DNA of 64,000 bases, taken from contig JAGGQZ010000020.1 in the NCBI GenBank assembly GCA_018613055.1, forward strand, positions 62,001 to 126,000, given 5' to 3'. Made by a program: the position numbers and the translations under genes. This stretch comes from Chryseobacterium sp. ISL-80. Lineage in GTDB: Bacteria; Bacillota; Bacilli; Bacillales; Cytobacillaceae. Shown here one piece after another: positions 7,450 through 16,909 of the stretch (positions within the stretch are counted from its first letter, which is position 1; every line of letters begins with the position of its first letter). The notes under the pieces are model-generated. The model was not told where the DNA came from and did no database searches. It saw only the letters and a program-made list of their open reading frames with translations.

Positions 7450-10400
7450 TTAATTCCAGTCCTTCAACCTCTTTCTTATACTCTCTTTCACCCTTACTAA
7501 AAAGGTTTTCTCTCCTTTAGCGCCCTTTTGTTTGTTCCATTCATTAAAACTCGCGACAATGATAAGGATCGAACCAGCAATCAGGAGGTAACCCCACCAC
7601 GGAAGGTTTCCCCAGAAAGGCCTTGTTTGCAGGAACACGTTTAAGAGCAAAACCCCTGCTCCTACAAAGAAATAGGCTTTGACCCTCAGCCACATACCCG
7701 CAAGCATGGAAACAAGCGATAAAGAACCAATGATCAACGCATCATAGACCGTGTTGCTAGCCAGCCCATCCTGAATGAGCAGCAGAGAGACAAGCACGAG
7801 AATTGCCCATTGAATATAGCTCGTAATCTTTGCATGCCGCTGTCTGAACATCAAGCGCATGAAGATGGCCAGCACTATGAATGGCAGTACGTACGCTTCC
7901 CTTTCTAATAAAGCTGGAATTTCCATTTGCTCAATGGCTGTATAATAAGGAACCAGCAAATAAGCTCCTGCCAAAAAACGGATCCACACAGAATCCACAC
8001 CGTTGATCCTGTTTCTCTGAAGCCATAAACCTCCTGAAACAAGCAGCCCATGGACAATCAGTGCCCAGTACGTTTCAGTGTGAAGTGGTGCGATGGAGCA
8101 GATGAACAGGAAACCAACGATTGAAAAGGCATCAAGACTTTTTAGCCCGTAAGCACCGCCACTCTCCCAAAAATCTTTATACAGCCATGTTCCCAGTAAA
8201 ACAGTCGAGACGCCGTATGCAGCCAGAATGGCAATCTCGAAAAAGACATGAAGATTTGACAGGAACATTATCTGGATTGTTCCGTAAAAAATCATCAGCA
8301 ACGGTGCAATGGCAACCAAATCCCACTTAAATCGGTGGAGCAGGAATAGTACCATCACCGCATAACCAACCGTTATACTATATAAAAGCCATGTATATGG
8401 ATAAGCGACGAGAAAGCTTGAGATTCCCAAAAGCGAAAACGGAATCAGATAAAACTGTGCTCTTTTTTTATAATCCCTGGATGAAAAGAACCAGAAGACT
8501 GTGATCAACATACTGACGGCCAGAAAAGCATATTGACTCGATTCTGCTGTCGCAAAATTACTTATGCCAGTCCAGGTTGCCAAAAATAATGTAGTGAACG
8601 CGCCATACAGGAAGGATTTGATCATCCATTCTTTTTTTGCGAACATTACGCTGGCGGCATATACAGCTGTTGCGACCAGATAGCTCCAGACTGCATTCTC
8701 AGAAAAGAATATAAAGTTAAATGCCATGAGAGGAATTAAATAAATATTCCCAACCCAGGCAAAACCCTCTGCCAACAGCTTTTCCTTAACCCGCAGTAGC
8801 GCTGCCATGCCCAGCAGCAGACAGCCTCCTGATGGCATTAAAAGTGACTTTGCTATGTCAGTGAAGAATATGATCTCTTCACTAATTGAATTTACAGTGA
8901 TCAGATACCAGACAAGGATAATAACTCCCGGCAAAAACGCTAATATTCTTTCCCTGACTGCAAAGTAAAGCAGCAGTGACATGAAGATGCCGCCAAACCA
9001 GATGAGTGACTCTCCATATATGCTGTCAATAGGTGAGACGAACGTAAGGAACAGGCTGACAGCATAAAAACCATGAGCAGTGAAGAAGGAACTTTTGGCA
9101 AGAACGGAATCTTTTATTTTCTTAAATGCCATGTGGGCAGCTAAAAGCAAGATTCCTGCTATCGCAAAGTTTCCTGCCATGCCAAAAAAATCGTCATACA
9201 TGCTTGTTTGTGTCCTGATTTCCTCTCCAAATGAGGCAACAGCCAAGCCAAGGGAGACAGGGACAGCCCACTGCGCCAAGATAGGGATAAGCGCTCTAGA
9301 ATCAATTTTCCGCATGATATAGAATACAAAGCTCGTGAGCATGAACATAAGGCCTAGTTCCCACCATACAAACATCGAAAAAGTAATAAGGACCATAAAA
9401 AGCATGATCAACAACCCAACATCCCGCGAGCTTGTTTTAATCACCTGAAGCTGCTTAAGTTGAAGCAGCCAGCCAGAGGTCATAAAAAGGACCAGTCCGA
9501 TAAAGTATAACGGCAGGGTCAGATTCTCGAACCCTAGCCAGTTTTGCAACTGCAACACCATTTCAAACAATGCGGAAGCTAGAAATAACGGACTTAAATA
9601 TTCAAAGATTATATTTCTATTTGTATTTGCAAGATAAATGAAATTCGCTGCAATCAGCAGGTAAGCTGTAAATAAAACCAGGGACGGATTTTCCGAGTGC
9701 AGCATCAGTCCTTCAGCTGTAATGAAGACGAACGCAAGTCCTGACACAACTGCACTTGTTATTTGGAAAGCCTTTTTCAAAGCGAATTGGTCCCCGAACA
9801 ATCTCGGCACGAACAGAAAAACAAATCCAAGAAGCGCATAGCCGATCGCACTTACTTCTGTAATATGCCAATTTTCTAAGATTTGATAGACACCATAAAC
9901 TAACATAGTACTGAACACAAAATGGTATTGCTTTTGGCCAATCACAAAAATCATCGATAGATAAACAATGGAAGTTAAAATCAAACTGAATCCATTGAAA
10001 AAATGATTCTCATAGAAAAAGAGCATCAACAATGTCGATAAAACTAAGTTTGCCTGTGAATAAATGGCAAGTTCCTTTGTGAAAAGCGGCAGCCTGCCTT
10101 TCTTTTTGAGCTGATGATACCCCGTGATCAACAATGCATTGAAAATCACCAGACCAAGATAAAATCCATCTGATTCAAGGCCTGTTGCCCTCAGCACGTA
10201 AGCAGCGGCAATCGAAGATGAAATAAGTGTAAACCAGACAAATAATCTTGATGATAGTCTCCTTGCAAGCATAAAATAAATCGGAATCAAAATTGAACTG
10301 CTGATCGTCCCTAAAATGAATCGTCCATCACCATAAAATGATAAATAAGGGCCTAGCAATTCAAACCATCCCAGCGACAAAGTGAAAATTGGCAAAAACA

Positions 10401-10944
10401 GACTTCCAAGTACCACAAACGCGAATGCGGTTTTTTCAATTTTTAGCACAGTGTAGCTTATATAGGCAAGACCATAAAATAACCCGGAGACAAGGGCGAT
10501 CGATCCAGCTTTCATCCAGGGGGTCATTGTGTCCCAATTGCTTGTCGCCACGAACAGGCCGCCGATTAACAGCATAATTACCCCTATATTCAATGACCAG
10601 GAAATATTCCGTTCCCGAATTTCTTCTGCTGTTTTCTTCGGCTTGATTTTCACCGGAACGGATTTCGGCTTCGTTTCCATTTCAATTTCAGTTGAAAGAT
10701 GAACATCACTTGGGTGTTTGATCTGCTGTTTTGATTTTACCGTTTTGATACTATGATGATCCGGGTTTCTACCTGTTACCTTCTCTTTCTCTTGTTGTTC
10801 CCTGGCAAGCAAATCAAGAAAATATTCATTATGGGCTTCAGCGATAGTGTCATATTCCTGTGCAGAAACATAACCTAGCTCTTTTAAATGGTAGAGCTCA
10901 TCACGGAAGATTCTCCGCCTTTCCTCTTTAGGAGTAAGTTCCAT
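7450..10944 (-). CDS. Very large polytopic membrane protein of unknown function
   Basis: About 1164 residues. The first ~115 are hydrophilic and charged (MELTPKEERRRIFRDELYHL, then a Lys-rich linker). The rest is an almost unbroken series of hydrophobic helices, roughly 30 or more, with short loops and a basic C-terminus. I recall similar proteins in Bacillaceae, some annotated as SCO7613 C-terminal-domain membrane proteins, but no function. No catalytic motif or ATP-binding site is visible. AGGGGG lies 6 bases before ATG 10944, while ATG 10950 directly abuts it; 10944 is chosen. Single-gene unit. Confidence 0.8.
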   Translation of the reverse strand: MELTPKEERRRIFRDELYHLKELGYVSAQEYDTIAEAHNEYFLDLLAREQQEKEKVTGRNPDHHSIKTVKSKQQIKHPSDVHLSTEIEMETKPKSVPVKIKPKKTAEEIRERNISWSLNIGVIMLLIGGLFVATSNWDTMTPWMKAGSIALVSGLFYGLAYISYTVLKIEKTAFAFVVLGSLFLPIFTLSLGWFELLGPYLSFYGDGRFILGTISSSILIPIYFMLARRLSSRLFVWFTLISSSIAAAYVLRATGLESDGFYLGLVIFNALLITGYHQLKKKGRLPLFTKELAIYSQANLVLSTLLMLFFYENHFFNGFSLILTSIVYLSMIFVIGQKQYHFVFSTMLVYGVYQILENWHITEVSAIGYALLGFVFLFVPRLFGDQFALKKAFQITSAVVSGLAFVFITAEGLMLHSENPSLVLFTAYLLIAANFIYLANTNRNIIFEYLSPLFLASALFEMVLQLQNWLGFENLTLPLYFIGLVLFMTSGWLLQLKQLQVIKTSSRDVGLLIMLFMVLITFSMFVWWELGLMFMLTSFVFYIMRKIDSRALIPILAQWAVPVSLGLAVASFGEEIRTQTSMYDDFFGMAGNFAIAGILLLAAHMAFKKIKDSVLAKSSFFTAHGFYAVSLFLTFVSPIDSIYGESLIWFGGIFMSLLLYFAVRERILAFLPGVIILVWYLITVNSISEEIIFFTDIAKSLLMPSGGCLLLGMAALLRVKEKLLAEGFAWVGNIYLIPLMAFNFIFFSENAVWSYLVATAVYAASVMFAKKEWMIKSFLYGAFTTLFLATWTGISNFATAESSQYAFLAVSMLITVFWFFSSRDYKKRAQFYLIPFSLLGISSFLVAYPYTWLLYSITVGYAVMVLFLLHRFKWDLVAIAPLLMIFYGTIQIMFLSNLHVFFEIAILAAYGVSTVLLGTWLYKDFWESGGAYGLKSLDAFSIVGFLFICSIAPLHTETYWALIVHGLLVSGGLWLQRNRINGVDSVWIRFLAGAYLLVPYYTAIEQMEIPALLEREAYVLPFIVLAIFMRLMFRQRHAKITSYIQWAILVLVSLLLIQDGLASNTVYDALIIGSLSLVSMLAGMWLRVKAYFFVGAGVLLLNVFLQTRPFWGNLPWWGYLLIAGSILIIVASFNEWNKQKGAKGEKTFLVRVKESIRKRLKDWN

Positions 10945-11156
10945 TTTCATCCCCCTGTTCCTGTATAATCCTATTATTATCATTTAGTGTAATTTTACAC
11001 AATTTATAAAATAATTCAATATTTAATCAGTGATTTCCATTCATCATTTTTCGACAAACACTGTTCCTTTCATAACGAAATCCCTTTATAATAGCTAAGT
11101 GGCATAGGTAATAATATAAAACCACAAAAAATAATAAGAGATATAGAGGTTATAAA

Positions 11157-11516
11157 ATGGCTGATTTTTTATGGGTAATTTATCTGGGGTTCCTCGGGAC
11201 AACAGCAATCTGGTTTTTAATTAAAGGCAAATACAAGAACAATATCACTAGATTTGATTTTGTTGTTTCGATCATAACCTGGCTTGGTCTATTCGGATAT
11301 GTGACAGAAACGGAAATGCTGGTACCTTTGGTGTGGAAAATGGTTTTTATCTTCGGACTGCTCTGGGATGCAGTATTTACGATTTTCTTTGCTGAACGTT
11401 TTGCCGGTGATTTCGGCTTAGATGAGGATGAGGAACCAATGCCGCTGGCAGCGAAATTAAGTGGCTTAATTACAGTTGCACCATTATATTATGGAATTTT
11501 CCAATACGCATTTTAA
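11157..11516 (+). CDS. Small four-helix membrane protein, hypothetical
   Basis: 119 residues with hydrophobic segments near 3-22, 33-48, 55-78 and 98-117, and an acidic cytoplasmic-type loop (DEDEEP). GAGGT lies 7-8 bases before the ATG and a clear terminator overlaps the end. I do not recognise the family. It is divergent from the giant membrane protein gene and separated from it by about 210 bases. Confidence 0.65.
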   Translation: MADFLWVIYLGFLGTTAIWFLIKGKYKNNITRFDFVVSIITWLGLFGYVTETEMLVPLVWKMVFIFGLLWDAVFTIFFAERFAGDFGLDEDEEPMPLAAKLSGLITVAPLYYGIFQYAF

Positions 11517-11537
11517 AACGGTTTAGGCCGTTTTTTT
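11515..11537 (+). terminator. Intrinsic terminator
   Basis: AAAACGG pairs with CCGTTTT around a 6-base loop, followed by further Ts. Confidence 0.85.
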
Positions 11538-11823
11538 ATTGACTTAGAAACGTTATACTGAAATAACAATAGCGTTTTCTAATATAACAATTTCAAATTT
11601 TTGTGGTTTTTAAGCGTTCTGCAACAATAAATAAAGATAAAATTATCACCAGGTACTAGTAGTGTTCATTAGTGTATGCCTCACGCGGACACTCACTGTA
11701 TCTTCCATTTAACGCATTTGGGCAAAAAAAAAGATAAAACCAAATGGTTCCATCCTTTAACGGCTGCACAAAGCAGATATTGCTTCTGCCATACATCAAT
11801 TCATCCCGCTTGCACATTAAAAA
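11538..11823. other. AT-rich intergenic stretch without a supported gene
   Basis: Between two terminators. A 60-codon frame on the minus strand (11656-11838) contains a cysteine-bearing segment but begins inside the neighbouring terminator and has no ribosome site. I see no other feature. Confidence 0.5.
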
Positions 11824-11850
11824 GACCAGCAGTTCCAATCACTGCTGGTC
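11824..11850 (-). terminator. Terminator of the GNAT gene
   Basis: Perfect 10-pair stem GACCAGCAGT/ACTGCTGGTC with a 7-base loop and a T run on the minus strand. Confidence 0.9.
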
Positions 11851-11856
11851 CATGAA

Positions 11857-12528
11857 TTATAAAGGCAGTAAGGCCACTGTTTCTTTACCCTTGAGCTGCT
11901 CCACCATCTTAATCCATTTTTCTGGCTTCTTTTCCAGTACAGAATAATAAGTCGTCAAGAAGTCTGTGATTAACGCTGCCGGTAATTCATTGGTTTCCTC
12001 GTCACCAGGCATGAAGCATAAATCCAGCCCTTCTACAGCTTCTCCGTCGTTTTCCCATGAAGGATGGACATAATCTATATCCAATCGCTTATATCCCAGG
12101 TGTGAAAGAACTTCGCGCCTAACAAATGGATCCATTGTTTTTACGCCGCCAAACTCGTGGTCTGTTTTACGATAAGGATCATAAATTTCAGCAAACATCC
12201 CGAATAATTCTACACCCTGCTCAGCTGCAAGGCTTTGCAGATCACTCATTCTTTTATTGGCAAGGAAGCGCCCAATGCTAAGGCCCGGTTTGCCGACAAT
12301 CGTGAAGTCTGTCATTGCGATGTTCCAGTCTGGGTAATAACGGTATTCAGTCACACCAACGACTTCATCTTCATCGACGGCAACAAAAACACGGATTCCC
12401 GGATCTTCAAGCGGTTCTTTCCATAGTTCAAATTCCAAAACTTCCTCAGGAGGGAATACCTCTTTCATTAAGCTATGGAGTTTGGCAAAAAGGGGATCTT
12501 CAATGCTGCTAACACGGATATACTCCAT
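11857..12528 (-). CDS. GNAT family N-acetyltransferase
   Basis: 223 residues. The acetyl-CoA fold is suggested by VFVAVDEDEVVGVTEYRYYP, then MTDFTIVGKPGLSIGRFLAN, the usual beta4-alpha3 region, though the classic QxxGxG/A motif is poorly conserved (KPGLSIGRF instead). Substrate unknown. AAGGAG lies 8 bases before the ATG. It follows the carbon-nitrogen hydrolase gene by 20 bases on the same strand, so the two are probably co-transcribed and may act on the same small molecule; that link is inference. Confidence 0.75.
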   Translation of the reverse strand: MEYIRVSSIEDPLFAKLHSLMKEVFPPEEVLEFELWKEPLEDPGIRVFVAVDEDEVVGVTEYRYYPDWNIAMTDFTIVGKPGLSIGRFLANKRMSDLQSLAAEQGVELFGMFAEIYDPYRKTDHEFGGVKTMDPFVRREVLSHLGYKRLDIDYVHPSWENDGEAVEGLDLCFMPGDEETNELPAALITDFLTTYYSVLEKKPEKWIKMVEQLKGKETVALLPL

Positions 12529-12548
12529 CTAATCTGCTCCTTCTCGAG

Positions 12549-13421
12549 TTAGATTTTTTCTGCTTTTTCCCAGTCTGGATATAAATCTGTTCGACGGTCA
12601 CGCCAAGTTGTCACAGAACCTCGCTCCCGGACTTCGTACAAAAGTTCGAGGTCCAGGTCAGCAGTAATAATCATATCATCGTTCAGTTCCCCTTCTGCCT
12701 GAAGGCCTTTAGGAGGGAACGGGATATCATTTGGTGTGATGACTGCCGCCTGACCAAAGTTCGCACGCATAAAATCAACTGTTGGCAATGCACCGACTGT
12801 GCCGGTTAAAACTACATAAACCTGATTTTCGATTGCCCGTGCATGGCTAGTATAACGAACACGATGGAAACCATGGCGGTCATCCGTGCAGGATGGAACA
12901 AATATAACATCAGCGCCTTTTGCTTTAGCCATTCTCACAATTTCCGGGAACTCAATATCATAGCAAGTCAAAAGAGCGATTCGTCCCTTTTCTGTATCAA
13001 ATACCCTGAAATCCTCTCCCGCACTCATATTCCATTCATTTACTTCAGTTGGCGTAATATGGAGCTTAGCCTGTTCAACGATCCTGCCATCGGGATAAAA
13101 CATATGTGCGACATTATACAATTTTCCTTCTCTTGCGATGACATGTGTCCCGCCGATGATATGCATGCCTGTTTCTAAAGCAAAATTCTGGAACAGGTCT
13201 AAATATTGTTCAGTAAAACCAGGGAGTTCATTGATGGTCAGCCTTGTACCCTGCTCACTGCCGATTGATAACAATTGAGTAGTGAAGAACTCAGGAAACA
13301 ATACAAACTCAGAACCATATTCCTGTGCTGTTTTAACATAATGCTCACATTGCTGAGCGAACTCTTCAAACGACCTGATCGTGTGAAGATGGTATTGGAC
13401 TGCAGAAACTCTCATTTTCAC
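12549..13421 (-). CDS. Carbon-nitrogen hydrolase (nitrilase superfamily)
   Basis: 290 residues. The Glu-Lys-Cys triad is visible: Glu in LFPEFF, Lys in AKLHITPTE and Cys in LTCYDIEFPE. Such enzymes hydrolyse amides, carbamoyl groups or nitriles in the cytoplasm. The start is probably GTG 13421 (8 bases after AGGGGG); ATG 13415 would be 14 bases away. First gene of the two-gene unit with the GNAT gene. The specific amide cannot be deduced. Confidence 0.88.
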   Translation of the reverse strand: MKMRVSAVQYHLHTIRSFEEFAQQCEHYVKTAQEYGSEFVLFPEFFTTQLLSIGSEQGTRLTINELPGFTEQYLDLFQNFALETGMHIIGGTHVIAREGKLYNVAHMFYPDGRIVEQAKLHITPTEVNEWNMSAGEDFRVFDTEKGRIALLTCYDIEFPEIVRMAKAKGADVIFVPSCTDDRHGFHRVRYTSHARAIENQVYVVLTGTVGALPTVDFMRANFGQAAVITPNDIPFPPKGLQAEGELNDDMIITADLDLELLYEVRERGSVTTWRDRRTDLYPDWEKAEKI

Positions 13422-13652
13422 CCATCATTCCCCCTGTATCATAAAGAAATAGCTTCTTGAATTCAAAACTTCGGAAATACGAAAATCATTATAGTACATT
13501 TTATTTTCTTTGGATATATTTTTTGATTAAAAAATCAACCAGATTTAAACCTTTTTACAATATGAAAATCGAACACTAAATAATGGTTCCATCTTTTTAC
13601 AAATTAGAATATAATCTAATTAGATATACTTCTAATTATAAAGAGGGATAAT

Positions 13653-14879
13653 ATGTTTTATACTCTAAAAACAGAAAATTGGTATCGAAAGCTATTCCTT
13701 GCCGGGATTATAAATGGTATTGGAGACCGCTTCAGTCAGGTGGCCCTGCTGACATTAATTCTCCAGATGACAGGGTCAGGTCTCGCTGTCGGGATAACGA
13801 TGGCCCTCAGAATGATTCCTTTTTTGCTTTTCAGTCCAATCAGCAGCAGCCTCTCAAGAAAAATGGGCCGAAAAAACGTGATGGTCATAACAGATATCGC
13901 AAGAGCATTTATTGCTTTATCTTTTCTGGCAATCAACAGTGCGGATGATATGTGGATTGTGTATGCCGCATCCTTCTTCCTCGCTTCCGGTGAGGCCATC
14001 TATTCACCAATCAGGAAATCTAGTATTCCTGTCCTCGTATCTGCTAAAAACTTAAAGGAAGTGAATGCATGGGAACAGGTGTTAATAGGCTTAGTATTGG
14101 TAATCGGGGCCTTTAGTGGCGGGATTGTTTCATATTTCCTCGGGGCAAAAGCTGCTTTTCTTATCAACATTGCATCCTTTCTAGGCGCCGGCTGGATTAT
14201 ATCGACATTGCCTAAAACAGGGCACCAGACAAGGCCCCGGTTTATTAAGACAGAAAAACAGGAAAGTTACCATGACCTGTTACCGGTTATTGCCACTTCT
14301 TCTTTCCTGATCATGCTTATGCTGTTTGAAATGATCATACCGCTGATTAACGGCATAAAAAACGTATTGTTAAGCGTATATGCCGTAGAAACATTCGGCA
14401 TGCAAGATTTAGGAGTCGGCATTTTGTATAGTATTCTTGGATTAGGACTGATTATCAGTCCAATGTTAACCAGATTAATAAAAAACCGTTATCTGCTTGT
14501 TTCTTTCCTGTGTATCATTGGTGAAGGATTATTTCTTTCTGCTATAAGCCAGAGCAAACTTTTCTGGATGGCAGCTATCCTTTTTGGAATCACAGCTATA
14601 TTCAGCGGAATTGGTAACACACTCGTTGATACGGTAGCAATGGAAACCATACCTCCAAAGTGGCACGGAATGTATTTTGGTTTAACGTCAATGATGTCGA
14701 ACACATTCATAGGGATCTCAATGCTTCTTACTGGAACAGCGTTAGAATGGTACAGCCCTCGATGGGTTGGGTTATTTGGCGGAATGCTGTATATATTAGC
14801 CGGAGCGATCTTCATTTTTTGGGCTCTTAAGTACAGCTTGCATGAGGAGAAAGCAAAATTGCTTCAAAAGGTTACTTGA
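13653..14879 (+). CDS. MFS transporter (putative drug or metabolite efflux)
   Basis: 408 residues with about 12 hydrophobic segments, a loop-2/3 basic motif (SRKMGRKNVMVI) and the layout of the MFS_3/enterobactin-exporter-like branch. Likely an exporter in the inner membrane; the substrate is unknown. GAGGGA lies a few bases before the ATG. Just upstream (13613-13642) the AT-rich promoter region repeats TCTAATTA twice about 17 bases apart, which could be a regulator site, but no regulator gene is adjacent. Confidence 0.85.
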   Translation: MFYTLKTENWYRKLFLAGIINGIGDRFSQVALLTLILQMTGSGLAVGITMALRMIPFLLFSPISSSLSRKMGRKNVMVITDIARAFIALSFLAINSADDMWIVYAASFFLASGEAIYSPIRKSSIPVLVSAKNLKEVNAWEQVLIGLVLVIGAFSGGIVSYFLGAKAAFLINIASFLGAGWIISTLPKTGHQTRPRFIKTEKQESYHDLLPVIATSSFLIMLMLFEMIIPLINGIKNVLLSVYAVETFGMQDLGVGILYSILGLGLIISPMLTRLIKNRYLLVSFLCIIGEGLFLSAISQSKLFWMAAILFGITAIFSGIGNTLVDTVAMETIPPKWHGMYFGLTSMMSNTFIGISMLLTGTALEWYSPRWVGLFGGMLYILAGAIFIFWALKYSLHEEKAKLLQKVT

Positions 14880-14897
14880 TGAAGAACTGCAGACATG

Positions 14898-14931
14898 AAA
14901 AAAGAACGAGAGCGAATCCTCGTTCTTTTTT
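14898..14931. terminator. Bidirectional intrinsic terminator
   Basis: AAAAAAGAACGAG pairs with CTCGTTCTTTTTT around an 8-base loop. It serves the MFS gene and, about 150 bases beyond the last stop, the murein-peptide operon coming from the other side. Confidence 0.9.
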
Positions 14932-15078
14932 AACTGTAGAGAATCTTAGGGTTAAAACCAAGCGTGTTATATTATCCTTACAAATCCGCTTGCACTTGAT
15001 AATTCACGGGCAGTCAAAAACAATAACTATCCCATATCAAACTGCTAGCAACTTATATCATTATAATATCGAAAGCTA

Positions 15079-15885
15079 TCAATCTGTGGTTTTTACTGTC
15101 GGAATGCCTGATATATAGCTATTAATCAGCTTCCCAACTTGTCGGATCATCGATTTTCCTGTCTCATTATCCTCCAGGCCATCGATCAAGACAGCGGCGT
15201 ATGCTCTTCTGTCTCCATAAGTGATAACAGCACAATCGTGCTCAATACCATACAATTCTCCAGTCTTGTTTCCAATGCTTAATAATGATTGATTCATATA
15301 AGCAGGCAGTTTTTCCTTAAACTGCTGCTGAAGGAGCAAAGCATTGAATCGATGACTGGATGGTTTTGTTAACCATTGGCCTTCAGCAGCTTCTTTTAGG
15401 CAAAGAACGATATCAGCAGAAGTGGTGAGATTATCGTTACCGTCTCGAATAGATTTGAAATCCAGCATTCTCCGCTTCAAAACGGTTTTTTTCATCCCGA
15501 TTGTTGAGATTGTCGAATTGATTCGTTCCATCCCAAGCAGGTCGATAACCAAATTAGTTGCCGAATTATCAGAAACGATGATCATAAGGGTCAACAGGTC
15601 ATGAACGGATATTTGCTTCGTATTCATTGCTTGCAGGACCCCTGTGTCACCCACTTTGTCTTCTTCCCTGACACTTATCAGCCTGTCTGGCTGCAGGATT
15701 CCAACCTCCAGCTGCCTCAAAGCCTCAAACAAGATAGGCAGTTTAATCAAGCTCGCTGACTGGAAAACTTCGTTGCTGTTAAACTCTATGATTCTGTCTT
15801 CAATTTCTAAAAACAAACTCGCCCGGCCTTTCCACCTGGCGAGTTCTTTTGCTAATTGATCCTCTAATTTTTCAATGTGCATCAT
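15079..15885 (-). CDS. Serine hydrolase of the class A beta-lactamase/DD-peptidase fold, cytosolic
   Basis: 268 residues without a signal peptide. Active-site motifs are SLIK (Ser45, Lys48), SDN (105-107) and KTG (207-209). The class A omega-loop motif ExxLN with the general-base Glu is not evident, so resistance to beta-lactams is not implied. It is the last gene of the ykf series, 10 bases after ykfD with its own AAGGG site. Position and cytosolic location suggest it hydrolyses a murein-derived peptide or amide. This gene is not part of the B. subtilis operon as I know it. Confidence is high for the fold, low for the substrate. Confidence 0.8.
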   Translation of the reverse strand: MMHIEKLEDQLAKELARWKGRASLFLEIEDRIIEFNSNEVFQSASLIKLPILFEALRQLEVGILQPDRLISVREEDKVGDTGVLQAMNTKQISVHDLLTLMIIVSDNSATNLVIDLLGMERINSTISTIGMKKTVLKRRMLDFKSIRDGNDNLTTSADIVLCLKEAAEGQWLTKPSSHRFNALLLQQQFKEKLPAYMNQSLLSIGNKTGELYGIEHDCAVITYGDRRAYAAVLIDGLEDNETGKSMIRQVGKLINSYISGIPTVKTTD

Positions 15886-15895
15886 ACCAAAACCC

Positions 15896-16909
15896 TTATC
15901 TGATATTTACTAGCATTTCCTTATTCCCATCGTTAGTTACATCCTCATTATATAGATGACAAGCTACAAAATGGTCCTTATCGATTTCCTGCCATACCGG
16001 TTTTTTCTCGGCGCAGACTTCCATTGCGTGTTTGCATCTTGTCCTGAAAACACATCCGCTTGGCGGATCCATTGGACTAGGCAGTTCTCCCTCAAGAATG
16101 ATGCGTTCTCTTTGGTCTTCTACATCAGGGTCGGGAATTGGGATGGCCGATAATAATGCCTGGGTATATGGGTGAAGCGGTTTATTATACAGCTGGCTGC
16201 TCGCGGTCAGCTCGACGATGTGGCCAAGATACATGACACCAATCCTGTTGCTTATTTGCTTAACCATAGAAAGGTCATGGGCGATGAATAAATATGTCAA
16301 CCCTTTTTCCTCTTGGAGCCGTTTCAGAAGGTTCACTACTTGCGCCTGTACAGATACATCCAGGGCTGAAATCGGCTCATCCGCAATGATGAAATCCGGG
16401 TCAAGCGCAAGTGCTCTTGCTATTCCTATCCTTTGACGCTGACCACCGCTGAACTCATGGGGATAACGATTGGCATGATCCCGATTCAGGCCAACATCCT
16501 CGAGCAGTTGAAAGATGCGTTCAAGACGTTCCTTCTTATTTGGAAATAATCCATGGACTTCCATTGGTTCAGCTATGATTTCTTTGACTGTGGATCTCGG
16601 GTTTAAAGATGCGTACGGATCCTGAAAAATCATTTGCATCTGCTTGTGAAATTGGAATTTCTCTTTTTCAGATAATGTATGGACATTCTTGCCATTGAAA
16701 ATGACTTCTCCATCTGTACGGTCATAAAGGCCAATCATGGTCCTTCCGGCAGTGGATTTGCCACAACCGGATTCTCCAACAAGCCCGAATGTCTCACCTT
16801 TATAAATATCAAAGGATATACCGTCTACAGCTTTCAATACTTCATTTTTACTCATACTGAAATGCTTTTTCAAATCTCTGACACTTAATAGAACTTCATT
16901 TTTCATCAT
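15896..16909 (-). CDS. ykfD: Oligopeptide ABC transporter ATP-binding protein YkfD
   Basis: 337 residues. Walker [10 protein letters not shown], signature SGGQRQR, Walker B DFIIADEP. The C-terminal oligopeptide/dipeptide extension has Cys-rich PPSGCVFRTRCKHAMEVC. It pairs with DppD as the second ATPase for the DppBC channel. Start overlaps the ykfC stop by one base; ATG 16906 has better spacing to GGAGG than 16909. It is the eighth of nine dpp-ykf genes, in the same order as B. subtilis. Confidence 0.92.
   Translation of the reverse strand: MMKNEVLLSVRDLKKHFSMSKNEVLKAVDGISFDIYKGETFGLVGESGCGKSTAGRTMIGLYDRTDGEVIFNGKNVHTLSEKEKFQFHKQMQMIFQDPYASLNPRSTVKEIIAEPMEVHGLFPNKKERLERIFQLLEDVGLNRDHANRYPHEFSGGQRQRIGIARALALDPDFIIADEPISALDVSVQAQVVNLLKRLQEEKGLTYLFIAHDLSMVKQISNRIGVMYLGHIVELTASSQLYNKPLHPYTQALLSAIPIPDPDVEDQRERIILEGELPSPMDPPSGCVFRTRCKHAMEVCAEKKPVWQEIDKDHFVACHLYNEDVTNDGNKEMLVNIR

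Noticed and set aside
11649-11660. ACCAGGTACTAG, with a one-mismatch relative (ACCTGGTACTAG) near 58696
   Set aside because: Two short similar words in 64 kb are not enough to claim a dispersed repeat.
11656-11838. Minus-strand 60-codon frame with several cysteines
   Set aside because: It starts inside the terminator of the upstream GNAT gene and no ATG in it has a ribosome site; a short protein from an internal ATG cannot be excluded.
15079-15885. Beta-lactam resistance gene
   Set aside because: The motifs fit the fold, but there is no export signal, no clear ExxLN, and the operon context is peptide recycling.
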